A model generated the notes under the pieces. That model had not been told where the DNA came from and searched no databases. It was given only the letters and a program-made list of their open reading frames with translations. Source: JANQTF01 sp041741415 (GTDB taxonomy: Bacteria; Bacteroidota; Bacteroidia; J057). Taken from it: DNA of 64,000 bases. Both the position numbers and the translations under genes were made by a program. The stretch lies in assembly GCA_041741415.1 (NCBI GenBank), contig JBGSKC010000051.1:62001-126000 (forward strand), read 5' to 3'. The stretch's first letter is position 1; the number at the start of each line of letters is the position of its first letter. Below, piece after piece: positions 26,209 through 34,499 of this stretch.

Positions 26209-27791
26209 AGGCCGGGCTGACCGGCTGAGTCGGCCTCTTCTTCCCAGTCGGGAGCATCTTCCAGCTTGCTCAGGGTAGTTGAATTGAGCAGGGTAAACTC
26301 GCGTACCCCTGCTTCTTCCGGCACTTTTACCCTGCGAATTTCTTCAGGCAAAACATCCTTCAGTTTCAGCAGGGCAACATTTTCAACGTGGGCTGTGTGT
26401 GGAAACATGTCCACCGGCTGCACTTCGAGCAGTTCATAATAATCGGCCATCATGGCGATGTCGCGGGCCTGGGTGGAAGGCTTGCAGCTCACATAAATGA
26501 TCCAGGGAGCCTGCATTTCCACAAGCCGCTGCACCACCTGCGGGGCCATTCCCTGGCGGGGCGGGTCGGCCACAATCACGCTGGGTTTGCCTTCTTTTGC
26601 CACAAGTTCCGGGCTCAGAAGGTCTTTCATGTCGCCAGCATAAAAGGAAAATCCTTCTTCGAGGCCATTTTCCCGCACATTTTCCCAGGCATCCTTCACG
26701 GCAGATTCCACATACTCAATTCCCACCACTTTCTCCGCCCAGGACTTGAGGAAAATCCCGATGGAGCCGGTACCGGAATAGAGGTCATACAGGAGGGGCG
26801 TTTTGGCGGATTCATCCCCCAGAATGTCCATCAAAAAGCGTTTTACAACACCATACAAGACCGTTGCCTGCCGGGGATTTGTCTGGAAAAATGAAGTTGG
26901 CCGAATGCGGAAACGGTAATCGCCGAGCGCCTCGGTGAGGGCCTCACTGCCTTTCCAGACCTCGTAGGGGAGATCGGTGTAGTAGTTGTTGGCTTTGGTG
27001 TTGACGATGAGAACGAGGTGGGAAATGAAAGGAAATCTGGATTCAAGGTGGGCAAACAGGTCAGAAACGGCTTTTCTGGCGGCTTCGCTTTCCTCCCCAA
27101 TAACGAGGATCACCATGAGTTCCCCGGTGTGAGCGCTTGTTTTGAAGGCAAGTTCGCGGAGGAGGCCCTGGTGGCTGTGATGGTCAAAAAAGGACAGCCC
27201 CTGAGCCCGGGCATAATTTCGCACCTCCACCCGAATGGCATTTGTTTCGGGATGATGCAGGTGACAGGTATCAATGTCGAGGACTTTGGAAAAATTCCGG
27301 GCAATGTGATACCCCAGGCTCCGCTGGTCGGGGTCTTGGGTACCAGCATGAAGATCCGGGATCCAGCGCTCGGTGCTGAAGGAGAATTCGGTTTTGTTCC
27401 GGTAAAAAAAGATGGGATCCGAGCCTAGGATAGGGGAAAAACGCCGGGGGCTTAGTTTGGCGATTCGCTGAAAAGCCTGCCTAACCTGGTTTTCTTTGAA
27501 GGAAAGCTGCGCTGGGTAATCCAGATGCTGCCATTTGCAGCCGCCGCAAAGCGGGAAGTGCGAACAGGGAGCCTCCACCCTATGCGGTGATGGCTTGATG
27601 AGCTTCTCCACCCGCCCGATCAGCAGTTTCTTTTCCATCCGGAACACCCGCACCAGGGCCACATCTCCTGGCACGGCTCCTTCCACAAATACGACCTGGT
27701 TGTCGTGCCTTGCCACTGCCCTGCCGTCGGTTGCGGCGTCCAGCATGGTCATTTCTGCCGAAAACGGCGTGAGTTTGTTCCTTCTGCCCAT
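26202..27791 (-). CDS. rlmD: 23S rRNA (uracil-5-)-methyltransferase RlmD family
   Basis: SAM-dependent methyltransferase that makes 5-methyluridine in 23S rRNA. From ATG 27791 the protein has 529 residues. A TRAM domain (about 10-65, TDGRAVARHDNQVVFVEGAVPGD) comes first, then [4Fe-4S] ligands C76, C82 and C85 (CSHFPLCGGCKW) with a fourth Cys in IDTCHLHH. SAM motifs are DLYSGTGSIGIFL and IVADPPRQGM, and the catalytic Cys is in YVSCKPSTQARD. The C terminus ends with PHTAHVENVALL, as in the family, plus about 45 extra residues. RlmCD-type double-site activity is possible and cannot be excluded. The start at MGRRNK fits family N termini. Confidence 0.93.
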   Translation of the reverse strand: MGRRNKLTPFSAEMTMLDAATDGRAVARHDNQVVFVEGAVPGDVALVRVFRMEKKLLIGRVEKLIKPSPHRVEAPCSHFPLCGGCKWQHLDYPAQLSFKENQVRQAFQRIAKLSPRRFSPILGSDPIFFYRNKTEFSFSTERWIPDLHAGTQDPDQRSLGYHIARNFSKVLDIDTCHLHHPETNAIRVEVRNYARAQGLSFFDHHSHQGLLRELAFKTSAHTGELMVILVIGEESEAARKAVSDLFAHLESRFPFISHLVLIVNTKANNYYTDLPYEVWKGSEALTEALGDYRFRIRPTSFFQTNPRQATVLYGVVKRFLMDILGDESAKTPLLYDLYSGTGSIGIFLKSWAEKVVGIEYVESAVKDAWENVRENGLEEGFSFYAGDMKDLLSPELVAKEGKPSVIVADPPRQGMAPQVVQRLVEMQAPWIIYVSCKPSTQARDIAMMADYYELLEVQPVDMFPHTAHVENVALLKLKDVLPEEIRRVKVPEEAGVREFTLLNSTTLSKLEDAPDWEEEADSAGQPGLY

Positions 27792-27795
27792 GCTG

Positions 27796-27824
27796 CAAAG
27801 GTAAGGAGAATGGCAAAGGAACAA
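27796..27824 (-). promoter_or_regulatory. rlmD promoter placed directly before the ATG
   Basis: On the minus strand TTG (27822-27824), 18-base spacer, TACCTTTG (27796-27803). The ATG begins only four bases after the -7 box, so transcription would be expected to start at or within the first codon. Confidence 0.6.
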
Positions 27825-27957
27825 AGCAGGCCCCGAGAATCCCCTTTCTGCGGGAATCCCGGAAATTTCTGCGCCTCTGTTCACGAACTTTTTCATTTAC
27901 CGGAAAGATCCTGACCATTCTTTGATAACTTCCGGCAGGTTTTTTAGCGAAATACCC

Positions 27958-30900
27958 ATGCTCCGACTGCTCCTCCTGGCCCTGCTGTTTGCTCCGGGCT
28001 GGATGTCCGCCCAAGTGCCGGACAATTTTTCCGATGGCAATTTTCTCAACCCGGATTGGGAGGGTGATACAGCCTTGTTTGTCCAGGAAAACGGCCTCCT
28101 GCGCTCCAATGGCCCCGCCGTAACCGCTACCCTGGCCATTTCCACTGCCCTTCCGGCTTTTGCGGAAACCGAATGGCGGCTCACCCTTGATTATGCCTTT
28201 GCTCCCAGCACCACCAACTTTATCCGCTATTACCTCAGCTCCGACCAGCCTGACCTCAAAAATGCGCTGAACGGGTACTTTGTTCAGGCAGGAGAAACTG
28301 GCAATGCCGACAGTTATGACCTGTTCAGGCAAAACGGGTCCACCACTACCCTGCTGATTGACGGGGTGGCCGGCAGAGCTGCCACCACGGTTCAAACAAC
28401 CCTGCGCATCCGGCGCGACAACCAGGGAAACTGGCGGCTGGAGTCCAGCGACGAGAACGGGAACTGGCGTTTGGAGGGAACAGCCACCGATAACAGCCTC
28501 CCTGCCACTGGGCAGGCCGGTGTCTATGTCAGGCACTCTTCGACGAGAAACCAGAGCTTTTTTTTCGATGATTTCTATGCTGGTCCCTGGGAGCTCGACC
28601 TCGTGCCCCCTGAACTGGCGCAAGTTGTGGCCCTGAGCGAATCTGTTCTGGCAGTCACCTTCAGCGAGCCCATGGACAGCGCCTCTCTTGTCATTCCCTC
28701 CAGCTTCGTGGTGGACCAGGGAATCGGGGCCGCTTCGCAGGTGCTGTGGCAAAACAGCCAGCAGGTTCAGGCGATTTTTTCACAGGTCTTCCAAAGCCAG
28801 CAGGCTTACCAGCTCACTGTGAGCAATGTTGAGGACCTGGCAGGAAACCTCATTTTACCGGGCAGCAGCCGCAGTTTTCAGTTTGTGGCCCCTCCGGAAT
28901 ATGTGTTTGGAATGGTTCGGATCAATGAAGTGATGTTTGACCCCACCCCAGCCAACCAGCTTCCGGAAGTGGAGTATGTGGAGCTGTTGAACAGAAGCCC
29001 TTTTGTGCTGAATCTGAGCGGCTGGACCCTCTCCCACAGCAGCGGAAGCGGTACCCTGGCTTCTGCGACCCTCAGTCCGGGCGGCTATTCCCTTCTCACA
29101 GCCCCATCCGACACCAGCCTCTTTTCGCCCGTTTCAGCAACCGCAGTGAGCCCCTGGCCCTCGCTTGTCAACACGGGCCGCACCCTCCTGCTCACGGCTC
29201 CTGACGGCACCCTGATCGACTCGTTCAGCTACAAACCGGAGCTTTTCTCCGTTGTGCTAAAGCGCCTTGGCGGCTTTTCGCTGGAGCTCATCAACCCCGG
29301 CAATCTGAGCTGCCCGCCCTCCGCCAACTGGGATGGCGCTTTGCTGCCGGTCCAGGGCAGCCCGGGCCTGCCCAACACGCTGCTGGATACCTTGCATAAC
29401 TCCACCCCAGGCGAAGCCTTGTTTGCCGAAATTGTCGGACCCAACCTGATCCGGGTTTGCTTCTCCGTTCCGATGAACCCTGTTTTTCTGGCTGACCCCA
29501 CCCGATATGAACTGGAGGGATTTGGCCCGGTGGAAGAAGTTGAGATTGAAGGATCTCAAGCCCGGTGTGTGCTGCTAAGTTTTGGGGCCACAATTCCGGC
29601 TGGTCAGGTGTTTCAGCTGCGAATTGATGGACAGGAAAGCTGCTTTGGCGTACCTGGCCCCACCCAAAGGCTACCCGTTGTGAAAGGATTGGCCGCAGTT
29701 GCAGGGCAGGTGTTGATCAATGAAATATACCCGGACGAAAATCCCAGCCGGGGCCTGCCCGAGGCGGAGTTTCTTGAATTATTTAACACCACCGACCAAT
29801 ATCTGGACATCAGCGGCGGCGGCATTTCTGATGGCGGAGCCATTGAGACCTGGGCAAACGCCCAAATTGGACCGAATGGCTACCTGATCCTGTGCGACCG
29901 CGACGACTCCCTGGCTTTTGCAGCCTTTGGAAATGTGCTGACTGTTGATGCCATGCCTTCCCTGAACAACAGTGGCGACAGCCTTTCCCTGTATGGGCCG
30001 GGCGGCGAGCTGTGGGACAAGGTTTTCTATTCCAGCGACTGGTACCTGGATGCAGCGAAAGCTGAGGGCGGGTATTCCCTGGAAAAAATCAACGCCAGCC
30101 TGGGAGGCTGCAACCTGCCGGGCAACTGGAGGGGAAGCGCAGCATCTGTGGGAGGAACGCCCGGACAGTTGAATTCAGTGGCAGGCTCCTATGCTGATAC
30201 AGAAGCTCCAACCCTTGATCTGATAGGATTCCTGGATCGTCAAACAATGGTCCTGGCCTTTTCGGAGGAAATGGGCCCTTCTCTGGAAGAAGCTCAGCAA
30301 TACAGGGTCGAGCCAGACGGATTGACTCCTCTGGCAGTTTCCACCAACAAAGGCCGAACCCAGGCTGTTTTGCTATTTCAGGATGAATTTGCCGAAAATA
30401 TCCTCTATACCATTATTGCCAGCGACTTATCCGACTGCAGCGGCAACACAGCCACCTTTACCAAAGCCTTTGGACTGCCAGTGCCTGCCCAGCCTGGCGA
30501 TGTGTTGCTGAGCGAGATTTTGCCCAACCCGTTCACTGGAGGCAGCGATTTCGTGGAGATCTACAATGCTTCTGATAAGATTCTGGACCTGAGCGAATGG
30601 AATCTGGGGGAAATCGTTCCGGGTACGGATTCTATTTTCAATGCTGATCCGCTGGCGGAGCAGACCGTGATTTTTCTTCCCGGCGAATACATCTGCCTGA
30701 CTGCTGATGAGCATTTCCAGCGGGCGACCTATCTGCCGCCTTCCGGCGCCAATTTTTGGGAGATGAGCGCCTTCCCGAGCTATGATGATGCAGAAGGAGA
30801 GGTGGTGTTGTTCACAGAAGGCGGGATTGTGCTGGATCGCTTTGCTTATCAGGATGAATACCATTATCCGGATTTGCGCGACGAAAACGGCATTTCCCTG

Positions 30901-31341
30901 GAGCGCCTTTCCTTTTTCGTTCCAACCCAGCAGCCTGACAACTGGCATTCTGCAGCAAGTACAGTTCGCTTTGCAACACCCGGATACCCCAACTCCCAAA
31001 GAACAGAACAGGGTCAGCCGGGCGAGGCCCTAGTGTGGCTGGAACCAGCTGTTATTACTCCGGACGGCGACGGGAACAACGATGTGCTGGCCATTCAGTA
31101 TGCGTTTGATCTCCCCGGAGAAAATGCCCGTGTAACGATTCTGGACCGGGCAGGCAGGGTGGTCAGGGAGGTTCGCAGGCAGGAATTGCTTGGAACCGCA
31201 CCTGGTTCCTTTTTCTGGGATGGCCGCTCAGAGGCGGGGCAGCGCGTTCCGGTTGGTCCATATGTGGTGCTGTTTGAAACAACCAACCAAAACGACGGAA
31301 GCCGGAATTTATGGAAACTGGTGGTGGTAGTGGGAAGCTAA
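27958..31341 (+). CDS. Lamin-tail-domain T9SS type B secreted protein
   Basis: Predicted surface or extracellular protein of 1127 residues. It has a signal peptide (LRLLLLALLFAPGWMSAQ). A jelly-roll-like N-terminal region (about 25-220, ending in SFFFDDFYAGPW) is followed by alternating SbsA/Ig-like units (LAVTFSEPMDSASL; LIRVCFSVPMNPVF; MVLAFSEEMGPSL). Three lamin tail domains start near residues 320 (INEVMFDP), 585 (INEIYPDE) and 848 (LSEILPNP). The last 95 residues carry a FlgD/gliding-type C-terminal domain (VITPDGDGNNDVLAIQ). The mixture is common in Bacteroidota exoproteins, sometimes fused to nucleases, but no catalytic domain is visible here. The ATG at 27958 begins the signal peptide. 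A TTG at 27922 would add a poor N terminus. Confidence 0.9.
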   Translation: MLRLLLLALLFAPGWMSAQVPDNFSDGNFLNPDWEGDTALFVQENGLLRSNGPAVTATLAISTALPAFAETEWRLTLDYAFAPSTTNFIRYYLSSDQPDLKNALNGYFVQAGETGNADSYDLFRQNGSTTTLLIDGVAGRAATTVQTTLRIRRDNQGNWRLESSDENGNWRLEGTATDNSLPATGQAGVYVRHSSTRNQSFFFDDFYAGPWELDLVPPELAQVVALSESVLAVTFSEPMDSASLVIPSSFVVDQGIGAASQVLWQNSQQVQAIFSQVFQSQQAYQLTVSNVEDLAGNLILPGSSRSFQFVAPPEYVFGMVRINEVMFDPTPANQLPEVEYVELLNRSPFVLNLSGWTLSHSSGSGTLASATLSPGGYSLLTAPSDTSLFSPVSATAVSPWPSLVNTGRTLLLTAPDGTLIDSFSYKPELFSVVLKRLGGFSLELINPGNLSCPPSANWDGALLPVQGSPGLPNTLLDTLHNSTPGEALFAEIVGPNLIRVCFSVPMNPVFLADPTRYELEGFGPVEEVEIEGSQARCVLLSFGATIPAGQVFQLRIDGQESCFGVPGPTQRLPVVKGLAAVAGQVLINEIYPDENPSRGLPEAEFLELFNTTDQYLDISGGGISDGGAIETWANAQIGPNGYLILCDRDDSLAFAAFGNVLTVDAMPSLNNSGDSLSLYGPGGELWDKVFYSSDWYLDAAKAEGGYSLEKINASLGGCNLPGNWRGSAASVGGTPGQLNSVAGSYADTEAPTLDLIGFLDRQTMVLAFSEEMGPSLEEAQQYRVEPDGLTPLAVSTNKGRTQAVLLFQDEFAENILYTIIASDLSDCSGNTATFTKAFGLPVPAQPGDVLLSEILPNPFTGGSDFVEIYNASDKILDLSEWNLGEIVPGTDSIFNADPLAEQTVIFLPGEYICLTADEHFQRATYLPPSGANFWEMSAFPSYDDAEGEVVLFTEGGIVLDRFAYQDEYHYPDLRDENGISLERLSFFVPTQQPDNWHSAASTVRFATPGYPNSQRTEQGQPGEALVWLEPAVITPDGDGNNDVLAIQYAFDLPGENARVTILDRAGRVVREVRRQELLGTAPGSFFWDGRSEAGQRVPVGPYVVLFETTNQNDGSRNLWKLVVVVGS

Positions 31342-31358
31342 ATTAATCGGCGGCTCAC

Positions 31359-31386
31359 TTGTGAATGGGAAAAAACTGTATATTTG
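31359..31386 (+). promoter_or_regulatory. Promoter of tRNA-Gly(CCC)
   Basis: TTG at 31359-31361, 17-base spacer, TATATTTG at 31379-31386, an exact -7 box. The mature tRNA starts 13 bases later. Confidence 0.75.
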
Positions 31387-31398
31387 AATCTGTCTAAC

Positions 31399-31471
31399 GC
31401 GAGAATAGCTCAGTTGGTAGAGCATCAGCTTCCCAAGCTGAGGGTCGCGGGTTCGAATCCCGTTTCTCGCT
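31399..31471 (+). tRNA. tRNA-Gly (anticodon CCC)
   Basis: Full cloverleaf of 73 bases: acceptor GCGAGAA/TTCTCGC, D arm AGCTCAGTTGGTAGAGC, anticodon stem TCAGC/GCTGA with loop TTCCCAA (CCC at 34-36), T arm GGGTTCGAATCCC, discriminator U. CCA is not encoded. Confidence 0.97.
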
Positions 31472-31481
31472 CCTTTTGAAC

Positions 31482-31527
31482 AAACAGCCTCCGAATCCAG
31501 GGATTCAGAGGCTGTTTTGCTTTTTCA
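31482..31527 (+). terminator. Terminator-like hairpin after tRNA-Gly(CCC)
   Basis: AAACAGCCT (31482-31490) pairs with AGGCTGTTT (31509-31517), with an inner GAATCC/GGATTC stem. TTTTGCTTTTTC follows. Confidence 0.7.
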
Positions 31528-31598
31528 GGCTTGGGGGCCTGAGCAAACCCCGAAAAATGCGTGCAGGTCATGTTGCCGGAGATCCCGAAGTTGGCGCC

Positions 31599-32612
31599 AT
31601 GATCAGAAGAGATATTTTGTGGAAGAGCATCATAGAGGACCTTTTTGAGGACCTGATGAGCTTTTTTTATGCAGGTCTGGTCAATGAGCTTGACCTGAGC
31701 AGGGTGGAATTCATGGACAAGGAGCTTCAGCAACTGTTTCCGGAGTCGAACCGGGGAACTCGTCATGCCGACCAACTCGTGAAGGTGGCCTGGAAAAACG
31801 GTGCTGATCTATGGCTGTGGATTCACATTGAGGTTCAGGGCTACCACGACAAGAAGTTTGAGGAGCGGATGTTCCGATACTATTACCGGGTATTTGAAAG
31901 GTACGGAAAGGCGGTGGAAGGACTTGCCCTTCTAACAGATACCCGGACAGCCTACCGGCCAAGCCAGTATCTTCAGGTAGGAGTCAAAAGTAAAATTCAG
32001 TACGATTTCTACTCCGTGAAAGTCATCGACCTGGATACCAACGAATTAGAGGCTAGTGACAACCCGTTTGCTTTGGTATTGCTCACCGCCAAGGAGCTTG
32101 CAAAAAGCAGCGGATGGAGTGACGATGAATTGGTTCAGGCCAAGATGCGGCTGGTCAGGCGCTTGCTAAAGGCCGGAATAGGCAAGTCGAAGATTGCAGC
32201 CATCCTGAACTTCATTAAATTTTACGTTCATTTTTCAGATCCGGCATTAAGCCTTATTTTTGAAAAACAGGTTGAGCCACTCATTTACAAACCCGCTACC
32301 ATGGGAATCATCGAGGCTATTCAGGAGGAACTTAAGCGCCAGGCCTATACCCAGGGCCTCAAGGAGGGCCGTAAGGAAGGCGTAAAGCAGGGAGTTAAGG
32401 AGGGGGTTAGGCAGGGAAAAGAACTTGGAAAAACTCTCGGAGAAAAGAGAGGAGAGAAAGTGGGAATGGAGAAGCAACTCGCTCTTATGATCGCCCATTT
32501 TTTTCATAAGGGGCTGGAAATCAAAGAAATTGCGCAAAGGCTCGACATCCCTCCCGCCAAGGTAAAACGCTTCATGGCTAAATACCCGGACCTGTTCGAG
32601 CCAAAATCCTGA
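31599..32612 (+). CDS. Rpn-like PD-(D/E)XK nuclease/transposase-family protein
   Basis: Member of the Rpn/PDDEXK_2 family, whose characterised members are recombination-promoting DNA nucleases. From ATG 31599 the protein has 337 residues. The core (about 40-130) shows D58 in RHADQLVKV, E78-x-Q80 in IHIEVQG, then the RMFRYYYRVFERYGK helix. A C-terminal tail (about 240-290) is a Lys/Glu/Gly repeat (GLKEGRKEGVKQGVKEGVRQG) typical of the family and probably helical. A short helix-turn-helix-like end follows (EIKEIAQRLDIPPAKVKRFM). An ATG at 31557 would add 14 residues. It lies right after a tRNA gene, but no flanking inverted repeats or target duplication were found. Confidence 0.83.
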   Translation: MIRRDILWKSIIEDLFEDLMSFFYAGLVNELDLSRVEFMDKELQQLFPESNRGTRHADQLVKVAWKNGADLWLWIHIEVQGYHDKKFEERMFRYYYRVFERYGKAVEGLALLTDTRTAYRPSQYLQVGVKSKIQYDFYSVKVIDLDTNELEASDNPFALVLLTAKELAKSSGWSDDELVQAKMRLVRRLLKAGIGKSKIAAILNFIKFYVHFSDPALSLIFEKQVEPLIYKPATMGIIEAIQEELKRQAYTQGLKEGRKEGVKQGVKEGVRQGKELGKTLGEKRGEKVGMEKQLALMIAHFFHKGLEIKEIAQRLDIPPAKVKRFMAKYPDLFEPKS

Positions 32613-32639
32613 AAGGCCCGGGAGAAGAAGAAGGCTACT

Positions 32640-32864
32640 TTAGTTACAGCCGCAACCGCCTCCACTCTTGCTTCCATCCGCCCCGGAAGCTCCTTCCCTG
32701 TAACTTTGCATATCCAGCTCGAACTGCTCCACAGGGCGTTTGCCCACAGACATTTCCGGGTCTTCCAGGTACATCCGCTGATAGCCAGCTACCGACACGC
32801 AGGAACCGAGAATAAAGGACAAAAGCACCAGGCTGATGGTGAGGATTCCAAAGGTTCTTCTCAT
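32640..32864 (-). CDS. DUF4266 small lipoprotein
   Basis: A 74-residue lipoprotein with signal ILTISLVLLSFILGSC (Cys22) and then YQRMYLEDPEMSVGK. It ends in the Gly/Cys-rich SGGGCGCN tail that defines DUF4266. The function is unknown. DUF4266 genes usually sit with a DUF3570 beta-barrel, a thioredoxin-like gene and an FMN transferase gene. None of these is adjacent here; the partner is the 528-residue secreted protein ending 13 bases upstream. The ATG at 32864 starts a good lipoprotein signal. Confidence 0.9.
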   Translation of the reverse strand: MRRTFGILTISLVLLSFILGSCVSVAGYQRMYLEDPEMSVGKRPVEQFELDMQSYREGASGADGSKSGGGCGCN

Positions 32865-32877
32865 GAGGGCTGCAGAT

Positions 32878-34464
32878 TTACGGGTTAACCTGCACAAAAT
32901 ATCGCTTTTCGCGGTCATTCCAGGTAAGTTTTACCCGCTCCACCTGGCGAAGCCAGCGGTGGTCGAGAAGCAGCACCATAATTTCGCGGCCGCGAACCTC
33001 ATCTATCTGCCCAAGAAAAAATCCCGAATACTTTGTATCTCCAATCCGGAAATGAGGGTCGGGGCCTTCGCTTTGGTCCCACTCCAGCACCGTGTTTAAG
33101 CCTTGTGGCGATACGCGAATGATCCTCATTTTTTCCTGAAGACAACTGCCGCATTCTCCCCACCCGAAAGGATTGTAGGAGAAATTTTCCCTGACAAAAA
33201 TCCCCGTAGCACCATCCGGGAAGCGAAATAAATCGAAGGATGGCACTCTTCCCATATCCGGCTGTGGTCCTTGAATCCGCGTAAGCTGCTCTACCCGCTG
33301 ATCGACCAGAATGAAATCTTTTTCCTCAGACGGCATGTTCATCCGGGCGTAGCCTGCTGTGAGCCGTTGAACCGGGTATCCCTGAGGGCGATAATCCGTG
33401 TACTGGATCGTTACCGGACTGAAGCCCACTTCCTGCCACTGCTGCGAAACCCAATCCTTGCGCCACACCAGCGACCCAGCTTCTGCCTGTACTGCTATCC
33501 AGCCGTCGCTGGACCGGTATACCGTCGGAAACCATCCGATTCGTTCAAATACTTCATCAGGCACATTCGACGGATTGAGCCGCAGAGGCCTTGCAAAATT
33601 AACCCTGGTCATTTTCCCTAAAACCGGTATCTCGTTGTCGGGCTGGGAAAACAAGCTAAGTCTGGCAGGCTCACCTGGTGTGGTGACATTGGCTATGGCA
33701 ATCATGATTTTCAGGCCATCCACACGGGGGATTCGGGCAAAACCGAGTGCTTCGACTGGAAAATGCGCCGAAAGCAGATATCCATTGGGGTGGTCAAGGG
33801 TATCGACGTCGTATTTCACCCCGGAAGCCCAATCTCCGGCTGGTCGCTGAAAGGCAGCCTCCAGGTACCGGTAATCTTCTTTGTTCATCAACTGGGCAGG
33901 GCGCTCGTCGGGAAAAAAGGCATATCGAACCATTCCAAAAGGAATGCGCTGGGGCCTAAGGCGGTCAGCGGGCGGCACCACGAGAGAATCACGACGAACC
34001 GTCGCCTCATCAGGAAAGCCCTGCTGCCTTGTCCAGTCTTTGCTGTCGCCATAAACTGTCTGGCTGGGAGCAAAACTCCGAAACTCCGCTGCGGCAACTT
34101 CCTGGTCGCGCCAGGCTGGCCCCTGATCCAGGGCGCCAACATAGTGAGGGTGGGTACTGTGAGGGAAAGGAAAGGGAAATGCCGATTCGTCCAACCCTAG
34201 CCAGATTTCAACCCTGTCGGAGTGAGAAGGCGAACGAAAGGAGCGAATCTCACCATCCTTCACCTCTACCGCCACTGTGAGGCTTTTCCCATCGGAATAG
34301 ACCCAGGCTCTTGCCTGAATTGGCACAGCATTTCCTGCTGCCCGGTCTCTGTTACTGGAAAAAAATGATGGAATATAGGCGTCAGGCTGTGGTGCCTGGG
34401 CCTGGGTAGTGAGTGAAGCCGTGTAGAGAAGGATTTGAAGGGCGAGGGAAAAGCGACCTCTCAT
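32878..34464 (-). CDS. Secreted protein of unknown function, CBM9-like N terminus
   Basis: A 528-residue exported protein (signal FSLALQILLYTASLTTQAQA). Residues about 45-270 resemble the beta-sandwich seen in CBM9-like/DOMON-type domains: WVYSDGKSLTVAVEVKDGEI, SDRVEIWLGLDES, then GYLLSAHFPVEALGF and DGLKIMIAIANVT. The second half is beta-rich and has no family recognised (WGECGSCLQEKMRII, WDQSEGPDPHFRIGDTKYSG). A Cys pair in ECGSC may form a disulfide. It is followed closely by the DUF4266 gene, so the two probably form an operon. Binding of a carbohydrate or haem-like ligand is a guess from the fold only. Confidence 0.6.
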   Translation of the reverse strand: MRGRFSLALQILLYTASLTTQAQAPQPDAYIPSFFSSNRDRAAGNAVPIQARAWVYSDGKSLTVAVEVKDGEIRSFRSPSHSDRVEIWLGLDESAFPFPFPHSTHPHYVGALDQGPAWRDQEVAAAEFRSFAPSQTVYGDSKDWTRQQGFPDEATVRRDSLVVPPADRLRPQRIPFGMVRYAFFPDERPAQLMNKEDYRYLEAAFQRPAGDWASGVKYDVDTLDHPNGYLLSAHFPVEALGFARIPRVDGLKIMIAIANVTTPGEPARLSLFSQPDNEIPVLGKMTRVNFARPLRLNPSNVPDEVFERIGWFPTVYRSSDGWIAVQAEAGSLVWRKDWVSQQWQEVGFSPVTIQYTDYRPQGYPVQRLTAGYARMNMPSEEKDFILVDQRVEQLTRIQGPQPDMGRVPSFDLFRFPDGATGIFVRENFSYNPFGWGECGSCLQEKMRIIRVSPQGLNTVLEWDQSEGPDPHFRIGDTKYSGFFLGQIDEVRGREIMVLLLDHRWLRQVERVKLTWNDREKRYFVQVNP

Positions 34465-34499
34465 GGACGGAAAAGTTCTGTGTCTGGCGAAAAAAGAAA

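Noticed and set aside
27580..28752. 390-codon minus-strand frame across the rlmD start and the lamin-tail gene
   Set aside because: It overlaps two well-supported genes in other frames and has no recognisable domain.
31399..32640. Integrative element or insertion sequence at tRNA-Gly(CCC)
   Set aside because: No integrase, no terminal inverted repeats, and no second copy of the tRNA 3' end were found downstream of the Rpn-like gene.
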